DNA of 64,000 bases. It comes from an uncultured Collinsella sp. (GTDB lineage: Bacteria > Actinomycetota > Coriobacteriia > Coriobacteriales > Coriobacteriaceae). The translations under genes were made by a program, and so were the position numbers. The notes under the pieces are model-generated. The model was not told the origin of the DNA. It ran no database searches and saw only the letters and a program-made list of their open reading frames with translations. This document shows, one piece after another, positions 1 through 8,620 of the stretch. The stretch covers positions 5,092 through 69,091 of the forward strand of contig CABVAY010000005.1 of NCBI GenBank assembly GCA_902496455.1. Reading direction: 5' to 3'. Numbering within the stretch: the stretch's first letter is position 1; each line of letters begins with the position of its first letter.

Positions 1-586
1 TGCCAAGGGCAATTATCTCTTGCTGCTGAATAACGACACCGAAGTAATTACGCCCAATTGGATTGAAACTATGCTTGGCATCTGCGCACGCGAGGATGTT
101 GGCGCAGTTGGTGCAAAACTATACTATCCCGACAACACCATTCAACACGCTGGCCTATGCGTCACGGGCGGCGTGGCAGGACATCTTTGCCAAAGCATGC
201 CAAAAGACAACTGGGGCTATTTTGCACTCAACGATGCGCAGCAAGACTTCAGCGCCGTCACGGCGGCTTGCATTATGACCAAACGAAGCGAATACGAAAA
301 AGTCGGAGGTTTCACCGAAGAGCTTCAAGTCGCATTTAATGATGTTGACTTTTGCCTGAAGCTTCGCGAGATTAACGATCTGATTGTATACACGCCCGAA
401 GTCGAGCTATATCATTACGAGTCAATTTCTAGAGGCGTTGAAAACAACACGGACAAGCAAATTCGCTTCCACAAAGAGGTCGCGTACATGAATTATCGCT
501 GGGCAAACTACTATGTCGAAGGCGATCCATACATGAACCCAAATTTCACCGTGGGAGAACCTGGAAATCGCTATTACCACTTGTGA
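1..586 (+). CDS. Glycosyltransferase family 2, C-terminal part (cut by window start)
   Basis: The reading frame is open to the first base (codons read A-K-G-N-Y before L-L-L-L-N-N-D-T-E), so the true start lies upstream and only the last ~195 residues are present. The LNNDTEV motif is the metal/nucleotide-sugar binding strand of GT-A fold GT2 enzymes, followed by GAVGAKLYYPD, QHAG, a variable acceptor loop and the FNDVDFCLKLRE segment that carries the catalytic acidic residues. It is closely similar in layout to the C-terminal GT2 domain of the 828-aa protein at 19508-21994. It likely transfers a sugar to a growing lipid-linked cell-surface glycan at the inner membrane face; donor and acceptor cannot be read from the sequence. 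The stop overlaps an alternative GTG of the next frame. Confidence 0.88.
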   Translation, partial: AKGNYLLLLNNDTEVITPNWIETMLGICAREDVGAVGAKLYYPDNTIQHAGLCVTGGVAGHLCQSMPKDNWGYFALNDAQQDFSAVTAACIMTKRSEYEKVGGFTEELQVAFNDVDFCLKLREINDLIVYTPEVELYHYESISRGVENNTDKQIRFHKEVAYMNYRWANYYVEGDPYMNPNFTVGEPGNRYYHL

Positions 587-609
587 GATCTAAATGCAGG
601 GGAACAAAT

Positions 610-1107
610 ATGAGACTCTTTTCCGAGCTGGCTGAACGCAATCTCTTTTCGACATATGCGGCTGCTTTGGATTGGATTCTGAGTGACCATAGATTTAGCG
701 TGAATCTATGGGATAACAAGAACAAAGTTCAGGCCTTCACCAAAGCCTTTCATAGGATGGAAGGAGTCTCTCAGGGTAGAGTCCACTACGAGCCGAAAAG
801 GGGGACCACATTCCCACGACTCGGTGAATATCGACAGCATAAGTTGTTTACGTTCTATATCGCTAGGGGCAATTCCGAAGCGAGAGATCTAATTCGTCAC
901 ATTCGAAATGGAATAGCTCATGGACATATTCATGTTCATGAGCTTGATGGCGAATTGATTGTCGAACTGCTCGATTTCGGGAAAGAGTCCAACCAGCCCG
1001 ATCGCCAAACGGCATATATGGTTTTTCCTCTGAGGTTCCTGAATGACATTTTCGAGTTGTACCACCAAAAAGAACAGCAGTGGGTCCGAAATGTAAATCG
1101 CAAATAG
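610..1107 (+). CDS. HEPN-like protein with RX4H motif, function unknown
   Basis: A 165-aa soluble protein. I chose ATG 610 over the upstream GTG 583 because AGGGGA sits about 8 nt before it. Near residue 100-110 it reads LIRHIRNGIAHGH; R-N-G-I-A-H matches the RX4-6H signature of HEPN-fold proteins, many of which are RNases in toxin-antitoxin or phage defence modules. The remainder is hydrophilic and rich in charged residues, without signal peptide or membrane segment. I recall a similar small HEPN family (pEK499_p136-type), but that link is from memory. No antitoxin-like partner is adjacent: a GT2 gene lies upstream and an IS256 remnant downstream, so it may be a cargo or survivor gene of a rearranged locus. 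It could instead be a HEPN protein with no nuclease role. Confidence 0.6.
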   Translation: MRLFSELAERNLFSTYAAALDWILSDHRFSVNLWDNKNKVQAFTKAFHRMEGVSQGRVHYEPKRGTTFPRLGEYRQHKLFTFYIARGNSEARDLIRHIRNGIAHGHIHVHELDGELIVELLDFGKESNQPDRQTAYMVFPLRFLNDIFELYHQKEQQWVRNVNRK

Positions 1108-1228
1108 CTTGCTTAGCTAAACAATCATTTAAGCGATTATTTCGGATAATCTTGTTTTCCAGACCGTCTAGTAAGGTGATTATTACGCGGTGTGAGCACC
1201 GATTGCGTGCCGAATGTTGGTGTAAGGG

Positions 1229-1262
1229 GCCGCTTCCCTGACCGTAAATAGCAGGAAGCGGC
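1229..1262. repeat. Inverted repeat before the IS256 remnant
   Basis: GCCGCTTCC at 1229-1237 pairs perfectly with GGAAGCGGC at 1254-1262 around a 16-nt loop. No T-run follows on the plus strand. It sits about 60 bp before the transposase-like reading frame, so it may belong to the left end of the element or act as a terminator for the HEPN-like gene; neither is proven. I see no gene in 1108-1319. Confidence 0.4.
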
Positions 1263-1319
1263 TATCGCCTAGAATTTGAATTGCTTAGGTTCAGATTCAC
1301 GGAAAGGCGATAACCGCAT

Positions 1320-2190
1320 ATTGACAAGATACACGAGATTGCCGGCGACGGCGCCCTCATGCCGAGATTCGATGACGGCATTGTCAACATGTCCGAGCTC
1401 ATCAGGGCGATGGCCGAGTCGCTGGTCAACGAGATCATGGACGCCCAGGCCGACGACGCCTGCGAGGCCGGCAACCGGCGAAACGGCTACCGCGAGCGCA
1501 AGCTCGCCAAAAGCGTGGGCACTATCAGCCTCAGGATACCGAAGCTGCGCTCGGGAACGTACTTCTCCGAGGACCTGATCAGCCGATACTCGCGCGTGGA
1601 CCGCGCGGTGAGATCGGCAGTTTCCGAGATGGTCGCCAACGGAGTGTCGACCAGGAAGGTGAAGCGCGTGGCGCAGTCCATGGGCATAGACCGCATGAGC
1701 GCCAGCCAGGTGTCGAGGATGTGCTCGTCGCTGGACGAGTCGGTCGCCGACCTACAGGAACGGGATTTGTCGGACGTCAGCTACCCCTACATCTGGCTCG
1801 ACGCCACCTACATCAAGCGCAGGGACGCAGGACGCGTGCAGTCGACCGCGCTCGTGACCGCCATCGACACGGAGACCTATGACGGCTGGAAGTCGTTCCT
1901 GCTTTCGCTGCGCGCACGCGGGATCGACGGCGTCATCTGCGTCACCAGCGACGCCCATGAGGGGCTCAAGCGCGCCATCCAGGAGGTCTTCCCCGGCGCC
2001 GCGCGGCAGCGCTGCATCGTGCACCTGATGCGCAACGCCGCCGGCAACGACCAGGCAGAAGAGGGGCGCCGTGCTGGGCATCCGGAAGGCCGTGTTCGCC
2101 GAGCGCGACACCAAGCTCGTGCACGGGCTGTACCAGCTGGCCACCGAGCAGATAGAGGGCTTCTGCCCCAAGGCAGCCGAAGTTCTGGTC
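1320..2190 (+). pseudogene. IS256/Mutator-family transposase, frameshifted and 3'-truncated
   Basis: Translation from 1359 gives MPRFDDGIVNMSELIRAMAE, then RNGYRERKL, IPKLRSGTYFSEDL, YIWLDATYIKRR (first catalytic Asp region) and RQRCIVHLMRN, all in the order expected of IS256-family DDE transposases. In-frame residues of similar character extend upstream to 1320 without a standard start. At about 2043-2050 the frame shifts: the sequence resumes in another frame as RGAVLGIRKAVFAERDTKL and EQIEGFCPKAAEVL. After about 2190 the similarity stops, so roughly the last quarter of the protein, including the final catalytic Glu region, is missing. It is a dead fragment. It is not the missing half of the IS256 C-terminal remnant at 14240-14720, because the two overlap in family coordinates and lie on opposite strands. 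Confidence 0.85.
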
Positions 2191-2455
2191 ATGTCTGCGG
2201 TCGATCAGCTCGAGCATGAACCGGCGCTGTTCCTTACTGAGCGGGTCGAGGAGCCATTCGGCTATCACTTCGGGCTCTGTGCCGCGTGCATTGAGGATCT
2301 CGAAGATGGTGGAGGAATCTTCATCGCTCGTAGATGTGATTTCTCGTAAGAAGCGTTAATGACTGCGTTCCGAAACGCCAACAGTTCTTCGTCGTCCAAG
2401 GTCTCGCCCAGCTGGAAGAGCTCGAACCAATGTAGGAAGTCACTGAGCCTGGAAG
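2191..2455 (-). pseudogene. Remnant of a DUF262 / GmrSD-type protein gene
   Basis: On the minus strand one frame reads RLSDFLHWFELFQLGETLDD and ELLAFRNAVINA; a second frame continues as FLREITSTSDEDSSTIFEIL then NARGTE. The string TIFEILNARG is characteristic of DUF262/DUF1524 proteins, the family of the GmrSD modification-dependent restriction enzyme. The change of frame near 2350 and the abrupt end at the IS256 junction near 2190 show a broken fragment, not a gene. It suggests that a restriction or defence gene once stood here and was destroyed by insertion and deletion. Between 2456 and 2547 I see nothing recognisable. Confidence 0.5.
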
Positions 2456-2547
2456 CCTAGCGCTTCCAAGATTCCTGCCTCACCCCGATTGCTTGACCCC
2501 ATCGTTTTTAGACACTGAAAAATGAACTGCAATAAGAAACGGTATCG

Positions 2548-4605
2548 CTACCAACCAATCACACAACACAGGGACGCAAAGAAAGACATCAGAATCATAG
2601 CTACAGGAGGAATGACGGGAGAAAAATTAAAACGCTGCGACACACAATCAATTCGGGCCCGAGGTGCACACAAAGAAATGAACGCCGGAACAAGCACCGG
2701 TATCAAATATCTCGGTTGCACACCTGCGACCGAAGTGTCGCCAACGGGCGTGTAACCGACATAAAGCGCCGTGCACACCAAAGAGACACTTGCGACAACA
2801 AGCGCAAGGGTCCACATACGAAGGACAGGTGTTACAGGGTTTTTAGAGGAATCACCTTCGACATTAAAGGCGCTCGTATAAATACAGAGAAAGGGCAGAG
2901 TGGAAAGAAATGGAAGCGATACTGCAACATTGCCCATATAAGCATATGAAAGAGAGTAGTCATTCGATGAAGCGGGCGCGAGCAGATTGACCATAAAACT
3001 GAATAACGTACCGAGGAAGTTTATCGGATTATTCAGAATGTAGCGTATTTGTCCTAGTCCACTGACCCCCTCGCCTCCCCTCACATCTCCCGCCTGCACA
3101 GCGGGGGAAAACAGCATCGGTAAGGTAAAGCTACACACCATTAGGGTGCCGAACAAAATCACCAAAGCCACATATAACTTCCGTTGCTTCGAATTTTTAA
3201 ATTTCGAAGCAGGCATGAACAGCATCATTCCAATTAACGGAAAATAAACAGCTTTTGCAGACAAGCCCAAAAAGAAACACGCTGTAATTGCGAAAACGCT
3301 TAATGGCGTCAACCTCTCATCCGGCTTCGACAACTCCCTTAGAACCAAAGCAACTGCAAGCAATAAGAAGCAAGTCACCCACGGATCATAAGAATAGTTC
3401 GAAGCAAGATAGACAGCATAAGGAAGTAGGGCAACCGTCGCAATCAAAGATTTCCATTTCGGAATATAGAGGATTGCAATGGCAGTCACGACAACATAAG
3501 CGAAAAGGTTGAACAGCCTTCCCAAGGCAAAACACGTAAGCAATGGAAGGGACAACAACCTCCCCAACCAAAGACCGAGAGCACAGGGAATATAAGCAAT
3601 GGTCGAAATGTTCCTCAATGATTCACCGGTCACCGCAGCCACAAAACCAGAGGAACTATAAACTTCCCCTGAAGCTATCTGGGACAAATGGAGGTCATTC
3701 AGATCCATCTCCGCGTCATGCACCTCATCAAACTGAAGACTGTTATTTTCCACCCATGGAACCGCAACTAATTCAATTTCAGACTCGGTGAAGACGGGAT
3801 CCCCCATATAGGACAGGCCCAGAGAACGAGCGTAATGAATCTGATCGTCCGGAGAAACAGCAGAGAGGTTCGGTAAGGCTGAAATCAAAAAACAGCCTAG
3901 CGAAAGCGCGGCGATGGAGAAGGAGGCTACGGTCTTGTATAGACCCGGTTTCACAATAAACCAAGGAGCGACACCTAGAATAATCACAATGCAGAGGTGA
4001 ACAGTATGCACAAAGTATGCTCCAAGAAACGGCATCAGTACAGTGGACGCAACCGCCAACAGACCATTTACGGATAGAACGACTATGCACAAAACAACGA
4101 TGCCCAGAACAGGGTTTGCAGCAAAAAATGCACGCACTCTTCCCTTGTTGGCCAAAGCGGGCTTTTTCACGGCGAGCAAGATAAAGGAGCTGCTGATAAA
4201 TACAGCAAAGAAAAGAAGTAGTAATTCTTTTTTACTCCAATCCATTATAGATAGCACGGACCTCCCTGGCGTACCCAGCACGGTTCCAGCTTCAAGTAAT
4301 ATAGACAAAAGAGCCGAAAATGCGCAGACACTCAAGGCAAGACGAGGAGAAGCCTTTCCGAACAGTGTGCTTCGCTCGGAGGCAAGATAAAACCAAGCAA
4401 GAACCGCTAAACAAGCAAATAACGCAAGCTCCATGCACCAATAAAAGATTGCCGCCGTGACGTCATAGAGAACAAACAGTACTGCACCCGAGATAGCAAG
4501 CAGCACAAAGCACACAAGCGGAAGCGCGCTCAACCGATGCCCATCGGAACGTCTCCGTATTTGCGTCTTAACCATTTGAGCATGGCCGTGAACATTCGGA
4601 ATCAT
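2548..4605 (-). CDS. DUF2142-like multi-spanning membrane protein
   Basis: A 685-aa integral membrane protein with about a dozen hydrophobic segments. I chose ATG 4605 (RC reads AGGAG, 8 nt, then TTG-ATG) rather than the TTG one codon earlier. After several N-terminal spans there is an extracytoplasmic loop beginning SPDDQIHYARSLG, resembling the PDE/D-x-x-H-x-x-R signature of DUF2142 and GT-C type glycosyltransferases, where the acidic residue would bind metal and lipid-phosphate sugar. A large loop follows, then further helices. It is the last gene of a minus-strand series with two DUF2304 proteins and two GT2 enzymes, so a role in assembly or decoration of a lipid-linked surface glycan is likely. 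Its exact reaction is unknown. No clear terminator follows it. Confidence 0.72.
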   Translation of the reverse strand: MIPNVHGHAQMVKTQIRRRSDGHRLSALPLVCFVLLAISGAVLFVLYDVTAAIFYWCMELALFACLAVLAWFYLASERSTLFGKASPRLALSVCAFSALLSILLEAGTVLGTPGRSVLSIMDWSKKELLLLFFAVFISSSFILLAVKKPALANKGRVRAFFAANPVLGIVVLCIVVLSVNGLLAVASTVLMPFLGAYFVHTVHLCIVIILGVAPWFIVKPGLYKTVASFSIAALSLGCFLISALPNLSAVSPDDQIHYARSLGLSYMGDPVFTESEIELVAVPWVENNSLQFDEVHDAEMDLNDLHLSQIASGEVYSSSGFVAAVTGESLRNISTIAYIPCALGLWLGRLLSLPLLTCFALGRLFNLFAYVVVTAIAILYIPKWKSLIATVALLPYAVYLASNYSYDPWVTCFLLLAVALVLRELSKPDERLTPLSVFAITACFFLGLSAKAVYFPLIGMMLFMPASKFKNSKQRKLYVALVILFGTLMVCSFTLPMLFSPAVQAGDVRGGEGVSGLGQIRYILNNPINFLGTLFSFMVNLLAPASSNDYSLSYAYMGNVAVSLPFLSTLPFLCIYTSAFNVEGDSSKNPVTPVLRMWTLALVVASVSLVCTALYVGYTPVGDTSVAGVQPRYLIPVLVPAFISLCAPRARIDCVSQRFNFSPVIPPVAMILMSFFASLCCVIGW

Positions 4606-4746
4606 CAAATCGTCTCCTGTCTGAATCTAAACTATGACCGTACGATGAGCATCAAAGAACACGACGGCAGAACCGATAGCGATACCCATTTTCAACAAGG
4701 CGGCCATCCCTCCCGCAACCAGAGCCGAACACCGTCTGCTGTCTGC

Positions 4747-5076
4747 TCAGCAGTCTCTTACTATTTCCTTCTCGATAATCGCAAGCCGCTGAGTCAGATT
4801 CTTTATGTTTGCTGCTTGTTTCGTCGCGATTACGCTAAGCATCGGCAAAAACGCAAGGAGAAGAAACAGGCCAAGGAAGAACACAAAATTCGTGGTCAAC
4901 ACGGAACCGAACAAATCGCCAATTGCACCAATGAAACCGGAGGAAATCGCAGCGATGAGGATTACCACCGACAAAGAAAGCCAGAAAAAGGAATAGCGTA
5001 AGGACAACTTGCCCTTGGATACGAGACGGATCACGCAGACGAAGAACACAATCGCAACAATGCGAGGAAGAGACAC
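4747..5076 (-). CDS. DUF2304 family small membrane protein
   Basis: A 109-aa protein starting at GTG 5076, chosen because AAAGGAGA lies 4-5 nt upstream; an earlier start would give an implausible hydrophilic N-terminus. It has three hydrophobic stretches (about residues 1-15, 27-45 and 60-85) and a C-terminal amphipathic, coiled-coil-like tail (LTQRLAIIEKEI). This layout fits DUF2304 proteins, which usually accompany DPM1-like GT2 enzymes in polysaccharide loci and may anchor or assist the transferase. It overlaps nothing, sits 44 nt after the next DUF2304 gene and shares its architecture, which suggests a tandem duplication that has diverged strongly. Confidence 0.7.
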   Translation of the reverse strand: MSLPRIVAIVFFVCVIRLVSKGKLSLRYSFFWLSLSVVILIAAISSGFIGAIGDLFGSVLTTNFVFFLGLFLLLAFLPMLSVIATKQAANIKNLTQRLAIIEKEIVRDC

Positions 5077-5120
5077 GGTCTCTCCTTTCAAGGGGCGAAC
5101 GAATAATTGATATGACAAAT

Positions 5121-5441
5121 TTAACGAAGCGCCTGCTCCTCAACAAGCTGGTTAATCCTCCGACGCAGCTTCGAGATGCTCACCGTGTTACTGAACTCTC
5201 GATACAGGAGCAATACAATCACGTAGAGGAACACGAAGTTTGCCGGGCTCTCAAATCCCAAAAGTGAAGACAGCCAAAAGGCAACTTGAGGGAAAGCGGC
5301 CAGCACAACGAAACTGAAGGCGAAGAAAAGCCAGAACACAGAATCCAGCACCTCAATCTGCGCTTTTCTCAGCTTCCTGATGACAAAATACAAAACCAAA
5401 AGCGCCCCGAGCAGGAGGACAGCCCTAAGCACAATAGACAC
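5121..5441 (-). CDS. DUF2304 family small membrane protein
   Basis: A 106-aa protein starting at GTG 5441, 7 nt after the stop of the GT2 gene 5449-6156, with TAGGTGA as probable ribosome binding site. Hydrophobic helices lie near residues 3-22, 33-57 and 65-80, and the tail (SKLRRRINQLVEEQALR) looks like a short coiled coil. The tight spacing to a DPM1-like glycosyltransferase is the usual DUF2304 arrangement, so it is probably a membrane partner of that enzyme. No catalytic residues are evident. Confidence 0.7.
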   Translation of the reverse strand: MSIVLRAVLLLGALLVLYFVIRKLRKAQIEVLDSVFWLFFAFSFVVLAAFPQVAFWLSSLLGFESPANFVFLYVIVLLLYREFSNTVSISKLRRRINQLVEEQALR

Positions 5442-5448
5442 TGTTCAA

Positions 5449-6156
5449 TCACCTAAACCACTGAACGAAGAGAATGGAGATGCAAGCGCGAGCCATATAG
5501 GCAATCGATTTAGGGATGTTCAAATAGCTCTCCCCTGCCTGCCTCTCACGCATCTCAACCTGAACTTCACGAACCTTAGCACCCTTCTTAATCAGGTACG
5601 AAATAGACTCGGGCTCTGGGTTCAAAGAGTCGTCGTTTGCAAAACGCTCAATCATCTTCCTGTTAAACATGCGCATGCCAGAAGTCGGATCTGCGACTCG
5701 CTTGCCGGTAGTGAGCTTGATCGCAACCGTAATGATGCGCGAGCCGAGCATGCGTGCAGAAACCTCTTTGCACTTGTTTACAAAGCGCGAGCCGATAACA
5801 ATGTCGGCGTCCTCGGCGATCGCAAGGTCGAGCATCTTGGACATATACTCCGGGCAATGTTGGCCGTCTGCATCAAACTGCAAGGCATAGTCATACCCAT
5901 TGCGCAGCGCGTACTTCATCCCCGTCTGGAATCCAACTGTAAGACCAGAATTGACCGGAAGAGTGACATGATTGTAGCCACGGTCGAGACAGATTTGCTC
6001 AGTTGCATCCTTGGAACCGTCGTTTACCACGAGATAATCGATATCGGGCACAACAGAAACAAGCTCGTCAACTGTTCTCTCTAGAGATTCTTCCTCGTTA
6101 TACGCTGGCACAATTACCAACACTTTTTTACTATTCAACATCCGCCAATCTCTCAT
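5449..6156 (-). CDS. Glycosyltransferase family 2, dolichyl-phosphate-mannose-synthase-like
   Basis: About 235 aa with a single GT-A domain: VLVIVPAYNEEESLERTVDE at the N-terminus, YLVVNDGSKDAT, then ALQFDADGQHCPEYM (the DxD-type metal site) and IVIGSRFV. These are the signatures of DPM1/GtrB-like GT2 enzymes, which load a sugar from a nucleotide donor onto a polyprenyl phosphate at the cytoplasmic membrane face. It lacks the C-terminal membrane helices of GtrB, consistent with the two adjacent DUF2304 proteins supplying membrane contact. ATG 6156 is used; ATG 6141 is an equally plausible start because neither has a strong ribosome site. It is transcribed with the GT2 gene upstream (24 nt gap). 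Confidence 0.85.
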   Translation of the reverse strand: MRDWRMLNSKKVLVIVPAYNEEESLERTVDELVSVVPDIDYLVVNDGSKDATEQICLDRGYNHVTLPVNSGLTVGFQTGMKYALRNGYDYALQFDADGQHCPEYMSKMLDLAIAEDADIVIGSRFVNKCKEVSARMLGSRIITVAIKLTTGKRVADPTSGMRMFNRKMIERFANDDSLNPEPESISYLIKKGAKVREVQVEMRERQAGESYLNIPKSIAYMARACISILFVQWFR

Positions 6157-6180
6157 AGACAACTCAACAAGAACTCGCCG

Positions 6181-7017
6181 CTACAATTGGTTGCTCTCCT
6201 GTCCTCGGCGATAGAATTTAAACAACAGCCTCGCAATAAAAGAAGGCCAAAACCGCTCGAGCATCGCGAGGTCCTCCTTTTCTCGCGTGTCATCCTTAAT
6301 TAAGGCAGATGTCTCAGATTCTTGATGAATACGGTGGTGCATCAACACCTTGGAATCATAGTAAAAAGCACCAGGCAGCTTTGAAAAGCGCTCCCATGCC
6401 GCCCAATCGAGATTCGAGCGGAATTCTGCAATAAACGGAGGCATAGGCAACTTGCTCATATTCAACGTTACGGACGGGCAACAAATTGCAGATCCACAAG
6501 ACAGAATTCTCCTACGCATCCATCTGGAGGTAGCAAATCTTCCGTCCCTAACGGGAGTAAGCATCAGGCGTTTGATTCGAAGTAGCTGGTTATCGTCAAC
6601 CTTGGCACCATTCCTCAACTCACCATAGTTGGTAAAGAAGATGAGCAGATTGTCCATCTTATTCGCAGCAGTTAGAAGATGAGCCGCGTACTCAGGCTCA
6701 TAGGTATCGTCCTGGTGCGCAACGGTGACAAGAGAAGTGTCAGCGCAACTTACTGCGTAATTCCAATCATCAGCGATCCCAGGATTTCCGTCCCGAACGT
6801 ACAACTTAACGGAGTATCGCTTAGCAAGCTCACGCGTTGCATCGCACGGAGTCGAAGTGGCAATCAACACGTTGGTCTTTACAGTCTGCGCAAGCAAGGA
6901 TTGAAGGCACTCCTCAAGAAAGGGGCTCTCTTTGTACGCGCAGAGCGCAAAGGTATGGTCAGAGGGACCAAATGTCATGAATCGCTCCCATTTAATCGTA
7001 TAGGCATGCCTGTTCAT
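6181..7017 (-). CDS. Glycosyltransferase family 2
   Basis: A 278-aa protein; ATG 7017 is preceded by AAAGGTGA, whereas the longer reading frame upstream has no ribosome site and would run into the divergent promoter region. The domain opens with FALCAYKESPFLEECLQSLL, carries VRDGNPGIADDWNYAV (nucleotide site) and LVTVAHQDDTYEPEYA, where QDD is the metal-binding DxD equivalent. The C-terminal part contains an acceptor region ending in basic residues (FKFYRRGQ) that may contact the membrane. It is the first gene of the minus-strand operon running to 2548 and is divergent from the flippase at 7104, so the 86-bp gap between them probably holds back-to-back promoters. Confidence 0.82.
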   Translation of the reverse strand: MNRHAYTIKWERFMTFGPSDHTFALCAYKESPFLEECLQSLLAQTVKTNVLIATSTPCDATRELAKRYSVKLYVRDGNPGIADDWNYAVSCADTSLVTVAHQDDTYEPEYAAHLLTAANKMDNLLIFFTNYGELRNGAKVDDNQLLRIKRLMLTPVRDGRFATSRWMRRRILSCGSAICCPSVTLNMSKLPMPPFIAEFRSNLDWAAWERFSKLPGAFYYDSKVLMHHRIHQESETSALIKDDTREKEDLAMLERFWPSFIARLLFKFYRRGQESNQL

Positions 7018-7103
7018 TATACGTTCACCTTTGCACTCGTTGAAAAGGGCACTAAAATTACTAAGGTCTTTCGAACGAACGCTTCGCACGAGAAGGGAGC
7101 TGC

Positions 7104-8330
7104 ATGCCCAACGTCCCCGCACCCTTGAGCACGAAAAAGAACGCGCTCTGGAACGCCGCTGGTTGCATTTTTTACCTTGGATGCCAGTGGCTTACAACCG
7201 TCCTGGTCGTTGTTCTGTCGACCGACTACAACAATTCCGGAGCGCTTGCATTTGCCATGTCCGTTGGCAGCATGTTTGCCTCCATCAGCCTATATAAAAT
7301 GAGGACCTACCAGGTTTCCGACATTTCCTGCGAGCATTCCGCAAAAGACTATATTGGCTTTCGCTTCGTATCGATCTTATTCAGCTTGATCATGAGCTGC
7401 ATCTACGTCGCTGCGATCAGCGACAACGTTTCCTTCCTGATCGCCACTTTTGTATTCCTCGTTTTTAAAATCGATGAGACCTTTGTCGACGTGCTCTACG
7501 GAGTCGACCAAAAGGGACAGCGCATGGACTACATCGGCAAATCCCAGTTCATGCGCGGAGTGCTATCCCTCGTCGGCTTCGTCGCCCCACTTGTAACGAT
7601 CCACTCGCTGCCCGCCGCGATCATCGGCATGGCGTTTTGCTGCATGCTCGTGACCCTCTTCTACGATCTCCCCCACGCAAGACGATTTGGGGATATCAAG
7701 CCCAGCTTCGCTCACGAACATCTTGTCGAACTCGGAAAAGCATGTCTTATGCCGACAATCGCCAATTTCTTAGCAACGTCCATCGTTTCCATTGTCCGTC
7801 AACGCTACGGCGTTCTTGCCGGACAAGAACTCCTAGGAATTTACGCCAGCATCGCGACTCCCGCAGTTCTTATACAGGCAGGCGCGACGTATCTCTACAG
7901 TCCACTTATTGGCACCCTAGCACACTCTTTGCAAAATGGGGGCGCAACAGCTTTCAAGAAGAGCTTCTTCAAGGTATTCGGCTTGCTCTTTGCATGCATG
8001 GCAATAGTTACGATCGGATTCTCATTCGTTGGTGGTCCCCTGCTCGAACTCGTTTACGGAAACAAAATCGAGTCCTATATGTGGATATTCCCATATGTTC
8101 TTGGAGCCACAACGTCAATCGCCATCCTGCTCTACGTAAACGACTCCCTCCTCATTATGCGCGACGGAGTCACCCAGATTGTCATCAACGCTCTTGCATT
8201 TGCCGTCATCGTCCTTACGGCGGACCACCTTATCACCGCCTTCGATATGAACGGCATCAACGTTGCCATTATTGCCGCATGCGTTCCCGCAGCGGTTACG
8301 GGTGCCATCAGAATTGCCACGAGCAAATAG
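7104..8330 (+). CDS. Wzx-type polysaccharide flippase (MOP superfamily membrane protein)
   Basis: A 408-aa protein with roughly 10-12 hydrophobic helices and few long loops. The N-terminus KKNALWNAAGCIFYLGCQWL is a typical start of oligosaccharide flippases in this group, and the protein ends in a short basic tail. ATG 7104 follows AAGGGAG by 5 nt. Flippases of this family move the undecaprenyl-pyrophosphate-linked repeat unit across the membrane. Its position between the GT operon and a GT8 gene fits. A 25-aa stub with a very similar flippase-like N-terminus begins at 9610, so the locus may once have held two flippases. Confidence 0.82.
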   Translation: MPNVPAPLSTKKNALWNAAGCIFYLGCQWLTTVLVVVLSTDYNNSGALAFAMSVGSMFASISLYKMRTYQVSDISCEHSAKDYIGFRFVSILFSLIMSCIYVAAISDNVSFLIATFVFLVFKIDETFVDVLYGVDQKGQRMDYIGKSQFMRGVLSLVGFVAPLVTIHSLPAAIIGMAFCCMLVTLFYDLPHARRFGDIKPSFAHEHLVELGKACLMPTIANFLATSIVSIVRQRYGVLAGQELLGIYASIATPAVLIQAGATYLYSPLIGTLAHSLQNGGATAFKKSFFKVFGLLFACMAIVTIGFSFVGGPLLELVYGNKIESYMWIFPYVLGATTSIAILLYVNDSLLIMRDGVTQIVINALAFAVIVLTADHLITAFDMNGINVAIIAACVPAAVTGAIRIATSK

Positions 8331-8620
8331 GCTTCGTCGTCCGCCCCTCCCAACATACCGCCGCAAGCCGCTCCCTTAGCCACACGGGCACTTCGCTCGA
8401 AACACACCTAAATGCTGGCAGCATTTGATTGCACTGGAGACACACACGTATGGCTTCAGGAGTGGTTGTGTGAAGGGCGCGAGAGGGTGGACGTTGGTCT
8501 AACCGTGACGACGCAGGTTTGTTGTGTTCGGAGTTTGGTGGATGGTCCTCCGAGTCCATGGTGACTATATTCCCTTTCTTTGTTAGAATCATAGCTTGTT
8601 AATAATGCTTTGGAGAACAG
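8331..8620. other. Intergenic, no gene seen
   Basis: This 290-bp stretch has no convincing reading frame. Near its end, TTGTTA (about 8579) and the AT-rich TAATAAT before GGAGAACAG resemble a weak promoter and ribosome site for the GT8 gene. Nothing else is recognisable. Confidence 0.4.
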
